From assembly GCA_033807775.1 (NCBI GenBank), contig CM066313.1:85189484-85253483 (forward strand): 64,000 bases of DNA, in the 5' to 3' direction. The position numbers and the translations under genes are program-made. This DNA comes from Saussurea involucrata (lineage: Eukaryota > Streptophyta > Magnoliopsida > Asterales > Asteraceae). Below, in pieces: positions 11,622-23,600 of this stretch; the first letter of the stretch is position 1; the number at the start of each line of letters is the position of its first letter. The notes below the pieces were generated by a model. It was not told where the DNA came from. It did no database searches and saw only the letters and a program-made list of their open reading frames with translations.

Positions 11622-11758
11622 CCTTTTGCTCCCCTTTGATCTAATCACTTCTGTAGATCAAGAATTTTCCTTTTGCTCCCCCTTGATCTAATCACCTCTG
11701 TAGATCAAGAATTTTCCTTTTGCTCCCCCTTGATCTAATCACCTCTGTAGGTCAAGTC
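11622..11758 (-). repeat. Three 47-bp tandem repeats with polypurine-like cores
   Basis: Units start at 11622, 11669 and 11716 on the plus strand (CCTTTTGCTCCCC...TGATCTAATCAC...TCTGTAGATCAAG). Read on the minus strand each has an AAGGGGGAGCAAAAG core, similar to the real polypurine tract. Repeated polypurine-like boxes after pol are a known Sirevirus trait. They may prime extra plus-strand DNA. Confidence 0.75.
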
Positions 11759-11940
11759 TATCAGAGGTTCTGTGAAGGTTGTCAGAGGTTCTGAGCAGAT
11801 CTTACAGAAGTTCTGTAGTTTCAAGAACTATTGAAGGTTTTAAGAATTTACATATAGAAGTAGAATCTTTCAAAACAATAATTTAAGCAATGTATTTACT
11901 TATTATTTACAGAAGATAAAACTATACTTACAGAGGATTT

Positions 11941-14900
11941 TCACACCATGTTAATCATTCCTAACTTACCCACCAAGAAGTTGAATCTTTTCTCGTCTAA
12001 TGCTTTGGTGAATAAGTCAGCCAGTTGATATTCTGTGGGCACGAAATGCATTTCGATTGTACCGTATTCAACATGATGTTTCAAGAAGTGATACCTTATA
12101 TCGATATGCTTGGTTTTTGAGTGTTGCACAGGGTTGGCAGAGATAGCAATAGCACTTTTGGAATCACAGAAGATGGGTATTTTGAACAGAATGTGGCCGT
12201 AGTCTTTTAGCTGAGTCTTCATCCATAGAACCTGAGAACAACAGCTAGCGGCAGCAACGTATTCAGCTTCTGCAGTGGATGTGGAAACACAATTCTGCTT
12301 CTTGGAGGTCCAACTGACTAGTTTACCACCTAGGAATTGACAACTCCCAGAGGTACTCTTTCTGTCGAGCATGCATCCTCCATAGTCTGAATCTGTATAA
12401 GCTTTAAGACCAAAACCAGAGTTCTGTGGATACCAGAGACCAAGATTTTTGGTCCCTTTTAGGTATCTAAAGATTCTCTTTACGGCATCATAATGTGATT
12501 TCTTTGGATTAGCTTGATAGCGTGCACAGAGACATGTGGCATGCATAATGTCAGGTCTGCTTGCTGTTAAGTATAACAGAGATCCAATCATGCCTCTGTA
12601 GAGAGTGCATTCTACAGAGATGCCATCTGAATCTAAGAATAACTTGTTTCCAGTGGCCATTGGAGTTTTCATTGCAGAGGCATCAGAGAAGCTATACTTG
12701 GAAAGAATGTCAGAGACATATTTAGGTTGATTTATAAAAATTCCCTCTGATGATTGTTTGACTTGGAGTCCGAGGAAGAAAGTTAATTCTCCCATCATAC
12801 TCATTTCAAACTCACTCTGCATGAGTTTTTCAAATCTTTTACACTCTTCTGAATTAGTAGACCCAAAAATTATGTCATCTACGTATATTTGTACAAGCAT
12901 TATCTCACTACTTTTGCGTTTATAGAATAAGGTAGTATCTGTTGTACCTCTGTTGTAACCATTGACTAGAAGAAAGGTAGAAAGTCGTTCATACCATGCT
13001 CGTGGAGCCTGTTTCAGTCCATATAAAGCTTTTTCAAGGTAGTATACATGCCTTGGAAACTTTGAGCTTTCAAATCCTGGTGGCTGATTAACGTAGACCT
13101 CTTCTTGGATTTCACCGTTGAGAAAAGCTGATTTTACGTCCATCTGATAGACTTTAAAACCTCTGTGGGCTGCGAAGGCTAAGAATATTCTTATTGCTTC
13201 GAGCCGTGCGACAGGGGCAAAAGTATCATCGTAGTCTATGCCTTCTTCTTGTCTATATCCCTTTGCTACTAATCTTGCTTTGTTTCTGATGACCACTCCA
13301 TCTTCATCCTTCTTGTTTCTGTAGACCCATTTAGTCCCAATGGCCTGTTTTCCTCTTGGCAGAGGTACTAGAGTCCATACTCTGTTACGCTCAAATTGCA
13401 AAAGTTCTTCTTGCATGGCGTCTACCCAGTTTGGGTCATCTAGGGCTTCAGAAATCTTCTTTGGTTCTATCACACTAATAAAATTTGTAAAGAAACAAAA
13501 GTTAGCAGTGGCAGACCTTGTTTTTACCGCGTCAGAAGGTTCTCTGATTATTTGGCTTGGAGGATGGCTTTTTGTCCATTGAGTTGTGCGTGGAAGATGA
13601 TCATCAATGTCATTCAGACTTTCTTTAGAGACTTCTTGTGTTTCTTCTTGTGTAGCCTCTGTTGTTCTTCGTGCCTTGGTAGTTGATTCTACCGTTTGTG
13701 GAATGATTGGTATGAGTGGTGGTGGAGTTTGTTCCTCTGAGGACGTATAGTCTTGGTCCTCGATTTCCTCTGTAATTGGTTCTTCTGTGGTTTGTGCAGC
13801 TTCTGTGGTCGTTTTCCTTGATGTTTCATCTTCTGCACTTTCTTCTGCTTCGGCAATTGCATCTGTAGTTTTTACAGAAGAAGATGAAGCATTATTAGGA
13901 CCAGTTAGAGACAAACCTGTAGGATTTTGTCCGACAGAGGATGGTTCTTCAGAAACCCTGATTGTTCCAACAGAAGGATCAATGTTTTCGTGGAGCATCT
14001 CTAAAAATAGAAGATCCAAGTCTTCTTTTGCTCGTGAGATGACAGAGGATTTCCCTTTAATTCCGAGTTCTGAACTGATTTGTTCAGAAGTCATTTGGAA
14101 TGAATCATCAAAAGAAACATTGATGCTTTCTACAATCTTGTGAGACTTTGTAAGGAATGTTCTGTAAGCTTTGGAAGTGGCAGAGTATCCAATGAATTTG
14201 CCTTCATCTGCTTTTACATCAAACTTTCCTCTTGAATCTCTGTCGTTTAAGACAAAGCATTTGCATCCGAATACATGGAAAAATTTGATATTTGGCCGCC
14301 TTTTGTTAAGCAATTCGTAAGGCGTCTTGAGGTGTCTTTTCACAATGGTTGATCGATTTTGAGTATAACACGCAGTTGAAATTGCTTCTGCCCAAAAGTT
14401 CATTGATAATCCGCATGCTGACATCATAGTTCTTGCGGCTTCCACAAGTGTTCGATTCTTTCTTTCGACAACACCGTTCTGTTGTGGAGTGCGTGCTGCA
14501 GAGAAGTTCTGTGATATTCCTTCTTGTGAAAGATAGGCTTCAATGACAGAGTTTTTAAATTCTGTGCCATTGTCACTTATTAACTTCTGTATTCTGCAAT
14601 CATAAAGAACTTGGATTCTTTTCATTAGATTTATCAATACATTTGGAACATCTGATTTCTTTCTAACGTATTCAACCCATGTGAAACGTGAATACTCATC
14701 AATTAGGACAAGTATGTATTTCTTGCCACCTAGGCTCTGTATTGCAATGGGACCGCAGAGGTCGACATGAAGCATGTACAGAGGCCTGGTGCAAGACACA
14801 TCTGTTTTGCCTTTGTGGGAAGCTCTTCTGAGTTTTCCCATTTCACAGGCAGAACATAAATGATCCTTATTGAATTTAACATTTGGCAAACCTTTAACTA

Positions 14901-15387
14901 GATCAAGTTTGACCAGTTTTTCCAATGTGTGAAAATTCAAGTGACAGAACTTGTTGTGCCATAACCAGGCTTCTTCACTTTTGCAGGCAACAAGGCAAAC
15001 TTTGTCTTTGTTCTTTGAGTTGAAATTCATTATATATAGATCGCCTATTCTTTCAGCTCGCAGAAGTTCCATACTTGTTTCTTCACTTTGTAGAGAGCAG
15101 AAGGTTCTTTTGAACAACACATTGAATCCTGTATCACAAAGTTGACTTACACTGAGTAGGTTGTGCTTAAGGTCATCCACATATGCAACTTTGTATACTG
15201 AAACGTCTTCTTTTCTTATGACTCCATAGCCTTTTATGTGTCCTTTCTTGTTGTCTCCAAAAGTCACAAATCCACCATCTTGTGTTTCTTTGTACGTGGA
15301 TAGTGCACTTCTGTCACCAGTCATGTGCCTTGAGCATCCGGAGTCTAGATACCAGATTGGCACATACTTCTTCTGCAGGACAATCAC
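11941..15387 (-). CDS. Sire-A Copia pol: protease, integrase, reverse transcriptase, RNase H
   Basis: This is an open frame of 1148 codons making the enzymes of retrotransposition. Domains in order: protease active site DSG in [12 protein letters not shown] (residues about 13-25); GAG pre-integrase HHCC ([13 protein letters not shown]...CSACEMGK, about 145-190); integrase core with VDL (about 207), DNGTEF (about 271) and [12 protein letters not shown] (about 302); a Ser/Thr/Glu-rich linker (about 440-610). RT follows, with [10 protein letters not shown] (about 750) and the YVDD box (about 834), then RNase H (about 960-1130, with YTDSDYGGC and CDSKSAIAI). All catalytic residues I can check are present. 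The frame starts in the GTGA where gag ends, one base back relative to gag, so expression may need a -1 frameshift or another device; no ATG lies at the junction. Family match is strong to Sirevirus Copia. Confidence 0.93.
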   Translation of the reverse strand: MIVLQKKYVPIWYLDSGCSRHMTGDRSALSTYKETQDGGFVTFGDNKKGHIKGYGVIRKEDVSVYKVAYVDDLKHNLLSVSQLCDTGFNVLFKRTFCSLQSEETSMELLRAERIGDLYIMNFNSKNKDKVCLVACKSEEAWLWHNKFCHLNFHTLEKLVKLDLVKGLPNVKFNKDHLCSACEMGKLRRASHKGKTDVSCTRPLYMLHVDLCGPIAIQSLGGKKYILVLIDEYSRFTWVEYVRKKSDVPNVLINLMKRIQVLYDCRIQKLISDNGTEFKNSVIEAYLSQEGISQNFSAARTPQQNGVVERKNRTLVEAARTMMSACGLSMNFWAEAISTACYTQNRSTIVKRHLKTPYELLNKRRPNIKFFHVFGCKCFVLNDRDSRGKFDVKADEGKFIGYSATSKAYRTFLTKSHKIVESINVSFDDSFQMTSEQISSELGIKGKSSVISRAKEDLDLLFLEMLHENIDPSVGTIRVSEEPSSVGQNPTGLSLTGPNNASSSSVKTTDAIAEAEESAEDETSRKTTTEAAQTTEEPITEEIEDQDYTSSEEQTPPPLIPIIPQTVESTTKARRTTEATQEETQEVSKESLNDIDDHLPRTTQWTKSHPPSQIIREPSDAVKTRSATANFCFFTNFISVIEPKKISEALDDPNWVDAMQEELLQFERNRVWTLVPLPRGKQAIGTKWVYRNKKDEDGVVIRNKARLVAKGYRQEEGIDYDDTFAPVARLEAIRIFLAFAAHRGFKVYQMDVKSAFLNGEIQEEVYVNQPPGFESSKFPRHVYYLEKALYGLKQAPRAWYERLSTFLLVNGYNRGTTDTTLFYKRKSSEIMLVQIYVDDIIFGSTNSEECKRFEKLMQSEFEMSMMGELTFFLGLQVKQSSEGIFINQPKYVSDILSKYSFSDASAMKTPMATGNKLFLDSDGISVECTLYRGMIGSLLYLTASRPDIMHATCLCARYQANPKKSHYDAVKRIFRYLKGTKNLGLWYPQNSGFGLKAYTDSDYGGCMLDRKSTSGSCQFLGGKLVSWTSKKQNCVSTSTAEAEYVAAASCCSQVLWMKTQLKDYGHILFKIPIFCDSKSAIAISANPVQHSKTKHIDIRYHFLKHHVEYGTIEMHFVPTEYQLADLFTKALDEKRFNFLVGKLGMINMV

Positions 15388-18300
15388 AGAGATTTAGGTA
15401 CCCATATCCATATGGGTCCAATATTGTTAGAGTTTTTCAAGTTTGCTTTGGCATTCTTGAAATACATTTTGTTTTCTGCAAAAAAGTCAGATTGTTTCTT
15501 TGTGGGATTTGACTTTTGAATTGGCGTAGAGAGTAGACAGTCTTGATTTGAAAAATGATTATTAAGTTTAGACATAAGATCAAAACAACGACAGTATTGA
15601 ATATGAGATGTAATTTGCTTGAACTTTTCATTGAACTTTTTAAACTCAGCCACAGAGGCATTACATTCTTTCTTTACATTAGATTTCCTATTACTAGAAG
15701 ATCTATGAATACTCGAATGTTGTTTGCAAAAGCTCTGTTTAGGACCTGCCTTCTGTGGGTTGCTTCTGTGGTGAACTTCTTTCATCACTGTCACAGAAGA
15801 AAAAGATTTATTAACCTTGGGTTTTGAAAATCTAGAACTTATAGGATCAATAGAGGTCTTCTGTAACATTTTAAGCTCAGCAGAGGTTTTGATATGTAGA
15901 TTTAATTTTAGAAAATCTTGGCAGATTGGAATCTCTGTGAGTTTCTCTTTTGGAGAAATAGTTCTGTGAGGAACTTCAGAGGAGAATTTGACATCCTCTG
16001 TGTCACAGTGAATTATCCCTGATTTGAAATCAGTCTCTGAGTTGTCAGAGGATGAATCGTCCTCGTATACAGAGGTTGAGTCAATTCTTTCAATAGAGGC
16101 TGGATTTTCTGAGCATGTATCGTACGAGCTTTCTTCCTCTGTAGAATAGTTTTCATAGATTGCAGAGGTTTCTAATAAGATTTCTTCAGTGAGAGTTTTA
16201 TCTATAGAAGATGTACAGAAATTTTCTAAAACGCTTGATTTCCATATTTCCAAAATTTCTTTTTCAATTAAATTTTTAAAGTTTTCTTCTGAAAAAATGG
16301 GTTTAAACTCAGGAGCTTCTGCTGATAATTTCTTTTCAACGTTTATCAAACAGACAAAAGCAACCTGTGTTTGGGTCTCTGGTTTACCAAACTTGAAGAT
16401 ACCAATCTGATCTTGTGTTTTCAGATATTTCTTTGGTTTGATACCTCTATTGACAGAGGTTGAAGATGATGAGTCTGTGTTTTCAAACCACACATTAATC
16501 ATCTTCTTATGTTTCTTCAAGTAAGGATCCACAAAGATTTTCGCCCTTTTGCTTACAGAGATTAGATTTGGAAAATCTGGTTTGTTCGTTTTTCCAATCA
16601 CAAATAAAGAGGACAGAGGTTTGTTTCTTTTGCCTTCAACACCTAGGGTGATATCATCATACCCTATACCTCGTCTTCCTATTTGTGAGTTTACTTTTTC
16701 ATAAACTTTCTGTGCATCTTTATAGTTTTTAATCAAAACTTCTCTTCTGAGTAAATCTTGCCATAATACCTCTCTTTCTCTTTGAAAGTATTCTTTAAGA
16801 GCTCTTATGTCAGTAGTTTCGCTCCTTGAAACTGAAAGTTCTTTTGTTTTATCTTTTAAAGTATTGGTTAATTCAGAAATTTGTTTTTTTAAAGGATCTA
16901 GAGTTTTGTTCCAATTCTTTTCTATTCTCTCTTTTTCCTCAAAAATCTTTGCTTTTTCTTGAGTGAGAAGCCGTACTTCTCTCTCATTGAAGGTGAGTCT
17001 TTTCTGAATAATTTGATTTATCTCTTTCAGTTGAATTAATTCAATGTTAATTCTAAGTGTATTATCATCTACAGAGGTAATACAAGAGTTGGAATTTGAA
17101 GTAGATACCTTAGAGTCAGTGCAGGAGTCGACTTCTGCCATGCCACAGAAGAGGGCATTGGCGGTATGTTCATCGTCAGAAGTAGAGTCTGACTGGAAGT
17201 CTTCTGTGTTCTCCTCAGAATGTCCTTTTGCCATTAAGGATTTTTGAGCATAATACTCGGCTTTCTTTTTGTAGAAAGCAGAGTCCCTCTGTGGGCGATT
17301 TGATCTGCTTCTGCATTCATTCGCAAAATGGCCTGGTTTGCCGCAGTTAAAACATCCTTGAGGAGTGTTTCCTGTTCGATCATTGGACTTCTGTAGGTCT
17401 CCGCCTTTCTCTGATCTACATTCATTTGCATAGTGACCAGGTTTGCCGCATTTGTAGCATTCTTGCTGCGTGTGGCTTACCGAGTCATCTGACCTCTGTC
17501 GGTCATTTCCTCTGTAATGTCTTTCGCTTGACCTCTGTCGGCCACTCGATTCTTCTTCTCTTCTGTCATCTCTTCTGTTTTCTCTATCATATCTTACATT
17601 TCCGGAACCTCTTCTGTTTCCTCTGAACTCTTTTGTCAATAGAGCTAAAGATTTAGCTAGTGACGCAAGAGTTATTTCTTTTTCTGCTTGCTCTTCTTCT
17701 TCACTGTCTATTATCACCATCTTCTTCTTCTCCTTCTTCTTCTCCTCTGTGGCTTTTTCATTTCTTGGTCTCTGTGCATCTTCTTTAGTTTTACTAACCA
17801 ATGCATATGGTACAATGGTTAGTGTTTTAGCCTGTGCTATCTGAGGTTCTTGTGCGGCTAATGTTCCGTAAAGATCAGAGAGAGTACAGGTGTCTAGATC
17901 CTGATTTGTCTGTAGGGACATAGACAGTTGGAGTCATTCTTCATTTAGACTTTTTAAAAACATGACATTGTTTTCTTCAGAAGTTCTGTCAATGCCTGAT
18001 TTTCTGCACTTGTTGATTAGAGAGTTGAATCTGTCGTATGTTGTTTGCAAAGATTCTGTTGAAGAGGCTCTGAATGCATGATATTCATTGATGTACTATG
18101 CTCTTCGGTTTTTTTGTGTTTTAGCACCTCCTTCCAACTGTCTTTCCAGTTCTTTCCACAGATCATGCGCTGTTTCACATGAATCCAAGGATTGAAAGAG
18201 TTCGTTGGGTATTGCCATAATCAATGTCCTCTTGGTTTTCTGAGCAACTTCATCTTCTGCTTTATCTTCGGTTGACCACTCCCCTTTTGGCTTTGGTTTT

Positions 18301-18518
18301 TGATGTTCGGGGATTTCGGCAGATTCAGCAGTAGCAGGTATACGAGGTACTACTGTCATGGGAATAGGAGGAGGATTGTACAGATATTGTACTAGATTTT
18401 TTTCAGTGCCCTCGAAAAAATGGACCATTCTTATTTTCCACTGAGGATACTCATCTCGAAGGAGACTAGGAGGTTTAGTGAGAGAACCAGTAGTAAAGAA
18501 ATTATTTGTATTTGTCAT
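15384..18518 (-). pseudogene. Sire-A gag (two in-frame stops)
   Basis: This is the capsid/nucleocapsid precursor, about 1045 codons in one frame starting MTNTNNFF at 18516-18518. Residues about 15-230 are the Copia gag domain (LLRDEYPQWKIRM...LWKELERQLEGG). It is broken by TAG at 18096-18098 and TGA at 17934-17936; the latter stands where related elements have Trp. From 17921 the frame is open for 845 codons. Two CCHC knuckles (CYKCGKPGHYANEC and CFNCGKPGHFANEC) lie about 150-190 codons after 17921. A coiled-coil stretch (about 340-400 in the same count) and a long Ser/Glu-rich tail follow. It ends WVPKSL at 15384-15386, overlapping the pol start. The long tail beyond the knuckles is unusual for Copia gag but known in Sireviruses. 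Confidence 0.85.
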
Positions 18519-18663
18519 TTTGAAGATTTTAGAAAGAAGGTATGACTAAAGAGTTACTTCGATGAACTTGAAGATTTTCTGGGTTTAAGCACTTAATATC
18601 TATCACGAATCTTGATAAGTGGATCACTTGATATTGAAAATCAAGAGAGGCTCTGATACCAAT
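18519..18663 (-). other. Sire-A 5' leader with tRNA-Met primer binding site
   Basis: The reverse complement of 18649-18661 is TGGTATCAGAGCC, the standard PBS matching the 3' end of initiator tRNA-Met, two bases from the LTR. It primes minus-strand DNA synthesis. The rest of the leader to the gag ATG shows no other feature. Confidence 0.92.
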
Positions 18664-19491
18664 TGTTGGAACCCAGATTCACTTAATCAAGATTAACAGT
18701 CTATTAGTTGAATTTAGAGTTTAATGCGAAAGCGTATTTAAACTAACAGATATGTTTGATAGATGTTAGAACGCACATATATAAAGAAAACAGTAAGGAA
18801 TAAAAAGGATTTCTTGAACAGTTACTGTTATTCAATATATAATAAGAACACGAAGAACAGATTAAGAACTGTTGGTGTGTGTGAGAATATAACACTCAGA
18901 TATTTGACAATAAAGCTTGAGAGTATTAGTGATTCCTTGTGTATTCGTCCTTAGGAAGATCTCAACATGAGACTTCCTTTTATACTACTCTTAGAAGACT
19001 ATGAAGTAGGTCACTGTTCCTTTTACGGCATGAATAGTGAACTGGATGGTGTGAACAGTTGTTTGAGCCATGCGCATTTAATGGAGCAGATGTACTATTG
19101 GTAAATGCATTAAATGGCGCAGACGTCTATTTTGTACCATGCCCTATTGAGTCCACTCAGAGCTTGACACGTGTTTTGACAGTACTTTTCCATGCAAGTT
19201 GATGAACGTATCCAGTAATATCTTCCAAGTCTTCATAGCAGACCACAGAGGCTCTGTAAGGCATTACAGAGGTTCTATGGTCTGACCTTCTGTGGAGCAG
19301 TCCACTTGTTTCCGAGTTGATCTTCTTCTTGCGCACTACAGAGGTTCTGTGATTACCTCTGTAGCTTCTGTGGCTTTCTGGACTTGATCTTCTGGAAGAA
19401 GTGGCAGAGCCTCTGTGAGAGGCTTTTCTATACTTAGCCTATTTTTCACTACTTCTAAGTATTTCTATGATTAGGAAGATTGAAGCTAACA
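18664..19491 (-). repeat. 5' LTR of Sire-A (828 bp) with promoter
   Basis: It is identical to 4521-5348 except at two positions seen by eye. Read in element sense (right to left) the promoter has a G-box CACGTG (19168-19173), an ATGCATTTA-type word near 19103-19115 and a TATAAAAG box (18977-18984). The CAGAGG/CTCTGTG motif cluster lies near 19245-19430. The G-box, ATGCAT word and TATA order also occurs in the Sire-B LTR. Confidence 0.93.
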
Positions 19492-19496
19492 ACTTC
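19492..19496. repeat. Right target-site duplication of Sire-A (ACTTC)
   Basis: It matches 4516-4520. Beyond it Gypsy-B resumes in the middle of the chromodomain codons. Confidence 0.92.
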
Positions 19497-20681
19497 CCAC
19501 GTAGATTCTCGCCCCTTGTGGTACCTCCAATGAACTTTCACTAAACGGACCTCCTTGTTCCTCGTTTTCCATACTTTACTGTCTACGATCTCAGTTGGCT
19601 CTTCCTCAAACATCAATTTCTCATCAATGCTGATATGTTCTAACAGAATAGCCATATCGGTCTCGGTCAAACACTTTCGTAAGCTACCGATCCAACTCGT
19701 TCGATGATAACAAAAGGCCCAACATATCTCGGTCTCAACTTTCCTTTCTTTCCGAAACGCACTACTCCTTTTCAAGGCGAGACTTTTAACATTACCTTGT
19801 CTCCCACTTGAAATTCAATAGGCTTCCTTCTCCTATTCACATACTTCCTCTGACGATCTTGCACGACCCTCATCCTATCACGGATTACATCAATCTTATC
19901 CGCCGTTAGTTGTACAATTTCCGGTCCGGCCAACTGCCTTTCTCCTACCTCATTCCAACACAACGGCGTACTACACTTTCGTCCATATAATGCTTCGAAT
20001 GGAGCGGCTTGGATACTCGCATGATAGCTGTTATTATACGAGAATTCTATCAAAGGTAAGTGTACTTCCCACGAACCTTTGAAATCAATCACGCACGCCC
20101 GAAGCATATCTTCCAACGTCTGTATTGTTCTCTCACTCTGACCATCCGTCTAAGGGTGATATGCCGTGCTCAACTTTAGGCGTGATCCCAATTCCCGCTA
20201 TAGACTCTCCCAAAATACTGACGTGAACTGACTGTCACGGTCAGACACTATGAATCGCGGCACTCCGTGTCTAGACACTATCTCATTAACATACAATCGG
20301 GCTAACTTCTCCAAAGAATCTGACTCTTTCATAGGTAAGAAATGCGCTGACTTGGTGAGAACATCTACTATCACCCAAATCGCATCATTGCCCTTCGGAG
20401 TCCTCGGTAACTTTGTGACGAAATCCATGGTGATATTGTCCCACTTCCACACTAGTATCACCGTAGACTGAAGTTCCCCATAAGGTCGCTGGTGTTCCGC
20501 CTTAACTTTTAAAATATGTCACACATCGCTCCACAAAATGAGCGATGTCCTTCTTCATTCCCGGCCACCAGTAAGACTGTCTCAAGTCTCGATACATCTT
20601 ATTCGTTCCCGGGTGTATGGAATACCGCGACTTGTGTGCTTCCTCTAAGATGCTTTCTCTCAGATTGCCTAGTTTCAGAAC
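19497..20681 (-). pseudogene. Gypsy-B integrase and chromodomain remnant
   Basis: This is the continuation of the Gypsy-B polyprotein after the stop at 20682. It is recognised by near identity to 1-1240: zinc-binding domain (about 20520-20660), integrase core (LTKSAHFLP near 20340; [11 protein letters not shown] near 20225), the QSERTIQT motif near 20125, and the chromodomain (about 19500-19600). Damage seen: a one-base insertion in the zinc domain near 20510-20520, TAG at 20198-20200 and 20150-20152 (both where the Gypsy-A copy has Gln), TGA at 19772-19774 (Trp in Gypsy-A), and loss of about 61 bp near 19685. The final codons lie at 4435-4520 across Sire-A. Confidence 0.88.
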
Positions 20682-23600
20682 CTACACTCGGTCTTTCATA
20701 CACTTCAGCCCACCATTATTGACTTCGAACAACGATGTAAATCCGACTACTCTTTCGTTCTTTAAGTTATTTTCCAACAACGCTTCCCCCTGAAATTTCT
20801 TAACTTCTTCAAGAAGATTCGAGGTTTCCTCGACTCTGAAAGCTACGACTTTGGTCTGATCTCCCCGTTCCTTCCGACTCAGCACGTCAGCCACCACATT
20901 CGCTTTACCTGGGTGATACAAGATCTCACAGTCATAGTCGTTCAACAGCTCCATCCATCTCCTCTGTCTCATATTTAACTCCTTCTGATCAAACAGGTGC
21001 TTTAAGCTTTTGTGATCGGTGTAAATCTGACACTTTACTCCATATAAGTAATGCCGCCAGATTTTCAGCGCGAACACCACCGCTGCTAGCTCCATGTCAT
21101 GAGTGGGGTAGTTCTTTTCATGATCCTTCAACTGTCGAGAGGCGTAGGCAATTACTTTTCCGTTCTGCATCAGCACGCACCCCAGCCCAAGCTTAGAAGC
21201 GTCAATGTATATCATAAAACCCTCCGATCCGTTAGGCAACAACAAGATCGGAGCACTGCTTAAACTTTCTTTCAACTTCTCAAATGCTGATTCTTGTGCT
21301 TCAGCCCACACGAATTTGACGTTCTTTCTCGTCAGCGAGGTCAGCGGCGAAGCTATCCGAGAGAAGTCTTGGAAAAACTTCTGATAATAACCTGCTAAAC
21401 CGAGAAAACTCCTCACCTCCGATGGGGTTCTTGGCGCTTCCCAATCTTTAATGGTTTCGATCTTAGCAGGATCTACCTTGATGCCGTCCGCCGACACTAC
21501 ATGACCTAAAAACTGAACTTCCCTTAACCAAAACTCGCACTTCGAGAATTTCGCATACAACTTCTCACGCTTAAGCAATTCCAGCGCTGCTCGAAGGTGC
21601 CTCTCGTGGTCCTCTCGGGTACGAGAATAGATTAAGATATCATCAATGAAGACGATCACGCACTTATCCAACAATGAATTACACACCCGATTCATCAAGT
21701 CCATGAACACCGCTGGCGTGTTAGTCAACCCGAAGGGCATGACTAAGAACTCATAATGTCCACATCTCGTACGAAAAGCTGTCTTTGGCACGTCCTCCTC
21801 TCTCACTTTCAATTGATGATAACCCGATCTCAAGTCTATCTTTGAGAAATAACTCGCGCCTTGTAGCTGGTCGAAGAGATCATCGATCCTCGGAAGCGGA
21901 TACTTGTTCTTTACGGTTACCTTATTGAGCTCACGGTAATCTATGCACATTCGCATAGATCCGTCCTTCTTTTTAACAAACAGTACCGGTGCTCCCCAAG
22001 GCGATGTGCTCGGACGAATAAAGCCCTTGTCGAGCAACTCCTGCAACTGAAACATCATCTCCTTCATTTCCGCTGGTGCTAACCGATAGGGTGCACGGGC
22101 AATCGGTGCCTCCCCAGGTAACAGTTCTATTCTGAACTCCACTTGACGATCTGGAGGCAGACTTGTCAAGTCATCTGGAAACACCTCCAGATACTCACTC
22201 ACCACCGGAACATCCTCTACGCTCTTCTTCTCCTTCTTAGCGTCTAGCACATAAGCTAAATATCCCAGACAACCCTTTCCCAAACACCGCCTAGCTTTCA
22301 TCAACGAAATCAAACACGACTTCCTATTCCATTGATCTCCGTAAATTACCACTTCTTTCTTATCGGGAAAGGCAATACGGATCATCTTCTTATTACAAAC
22401 TATGCTAGCGTCATTCTCCGCTAACCAGTCCATCCCTAGGACTACATCAAATTCCCCCATTCCCATAGGATACAACCGTAATGGAAATAGATGACCATCC
22501 ACGTCTATGCTACAACCCTCATTGACCTCCTTCACCCAGACTCGACTATCATCTGCTATCTCTACTTCAAACCCAAAGTTCAACCTCTTAGGTTTCATTC
22601 GCATTTTTTGAATAAAACTGGGCGACACAAACGAACGGTTGGCCCCCGAATCAAACAATACTTTAGCAAAAATCGAGTCTATAAGAAAGGTACCTGTTAC
22701 CACATCAGGCGTGTTCACCGCCTCCTCAGCAGACATGTGGAAAGCCCTCGCTCTCACGCGAGCCGGGTCCACCTTCCTTTCTCCACTCTTTCCTCCGCTA
22801 CCACCGCCTTCACCCCCAGTATAACCCTTTTTCAACTGTGGGCAGTCCCACTTGACATGGTCTGGCGATCCACACTGAAAGCACGATCTTGAACTGCGAC
22901 AATCCCGAGCCATATGCCCTGATTTTCTGTACTTGTAACAACCGTCTTTGTCAGCCAGACACTCCCCCTTGTGCATTCGGTTGCACTTACCACAAGGCTT
23001 CTCACCTGATCTGGGCCCCACCCACAGCTCGGGTCTAGCAGTATTCGGCCTCTTACTCTCCCGAATCGGTCCTTCCCACTTCCTTTTGTCTCCGACTCTC
23101 TCGGTTAACTGTCTGATCTTATCCTTCTCGGTAAGTTCCGCCGTATCAATCGCAACCTGAAAAGTCGACGGGTCTTTCACTTGCACTAACTCTCTTATAC
23201 TGCTCTTCAGCCCATGAATGTACCTCTCTATCCGCCTTGCCTCAGTAGGTACGTACAACTCAGCAAACCGGGCCTTTTCGATGAACTTCGACGTGTATTC
23301 TTGAACTGACATTGACCCTTGCTCCAATCCCAGAAACTCCTCTTCCAACTTTTTAACTGCCGCCAATGGACAAAACCGAGCTCGTAACCTCTTAACAAAA
23401 GATTCCCAAGGCATACTCTTTGCTACTTCCGATCCCCTGCCTCCGGTCTCAACATCCCACCAATAAATGGCCTCAGATTTCATCATTGACATAGCAAACA
23501 GTACCTTATCTTCCTCGGCGCACTTGCTAGTATCAAATGCCAACTCCATTTCGCTAACCCATTTCAAAGCTAGAACAGGGTTGCGCTCCCCGTTGAACGT

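Larger units (their letters stand above)
10534..11940 (-). other. Sire-A pol/envelope-like spacer, rich in the CAGAGG/CAGAAG motif
   Basis: This 1.4-kb stretch has no long ORF. It holds the internal TATA box, repeated CAGAAGCTCTGTG, CAGAGGTTCTGTG and CACAGAG words (about 10880-11120, 11300-11365, 11760-11935), and three 47-bp tandem units with a polypurine-like core (11622-11758). The motifs occur in both orientations and could pair into hairpins. Confidence 0.6.
4521..19491 (-). mobile_element. Sire-A: complete 14,971-bp Sirevirus-type Ty1/Copia element
   Basis: The element has two 828-bp LTRs (4521-5348, 18664-19491), a 5-bp TSD, an initiator-Met tRNA PBS and a polypurine tract. In transcription order (right to left) it has gag with two CCHC knuckles, pol (protease, integrase, RT, RNase H), a 1.4-kb spacer, and a long envelope-like region in three pieces. 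Size, long gag, extra 3' ORF and repeated polypurine-like boxes fit the Sirevirus (SIRE/Maximus) lineage. Comparing the two LTRs by eye I find two differences (near 4553/18696 and 4586/18729), so the insertion is recent. gag has two stops and the envelope-like region has one stop and one frameshift. pol is open throughout. Confidence 0.95.

Noticed and set aside
13787..14143. Plus-strand open frame opposite the Sire-A pol linker (and similar ones at 6638-7054, 7628-7927, 9047-9358)
   Set aside because: Their Ser/Val-rich composition is the reverse reading of Thr/Glu-rich low-complexity coding sequence.
10525..15387. Stop-codon readthrough from pol into the Sire-A envelope-like ORF, as in SIRE1
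   Set aside because: The frames are formally in register, but 1.4 kb with many stops lies between, unlike the single suppressible stop of SIRE1.
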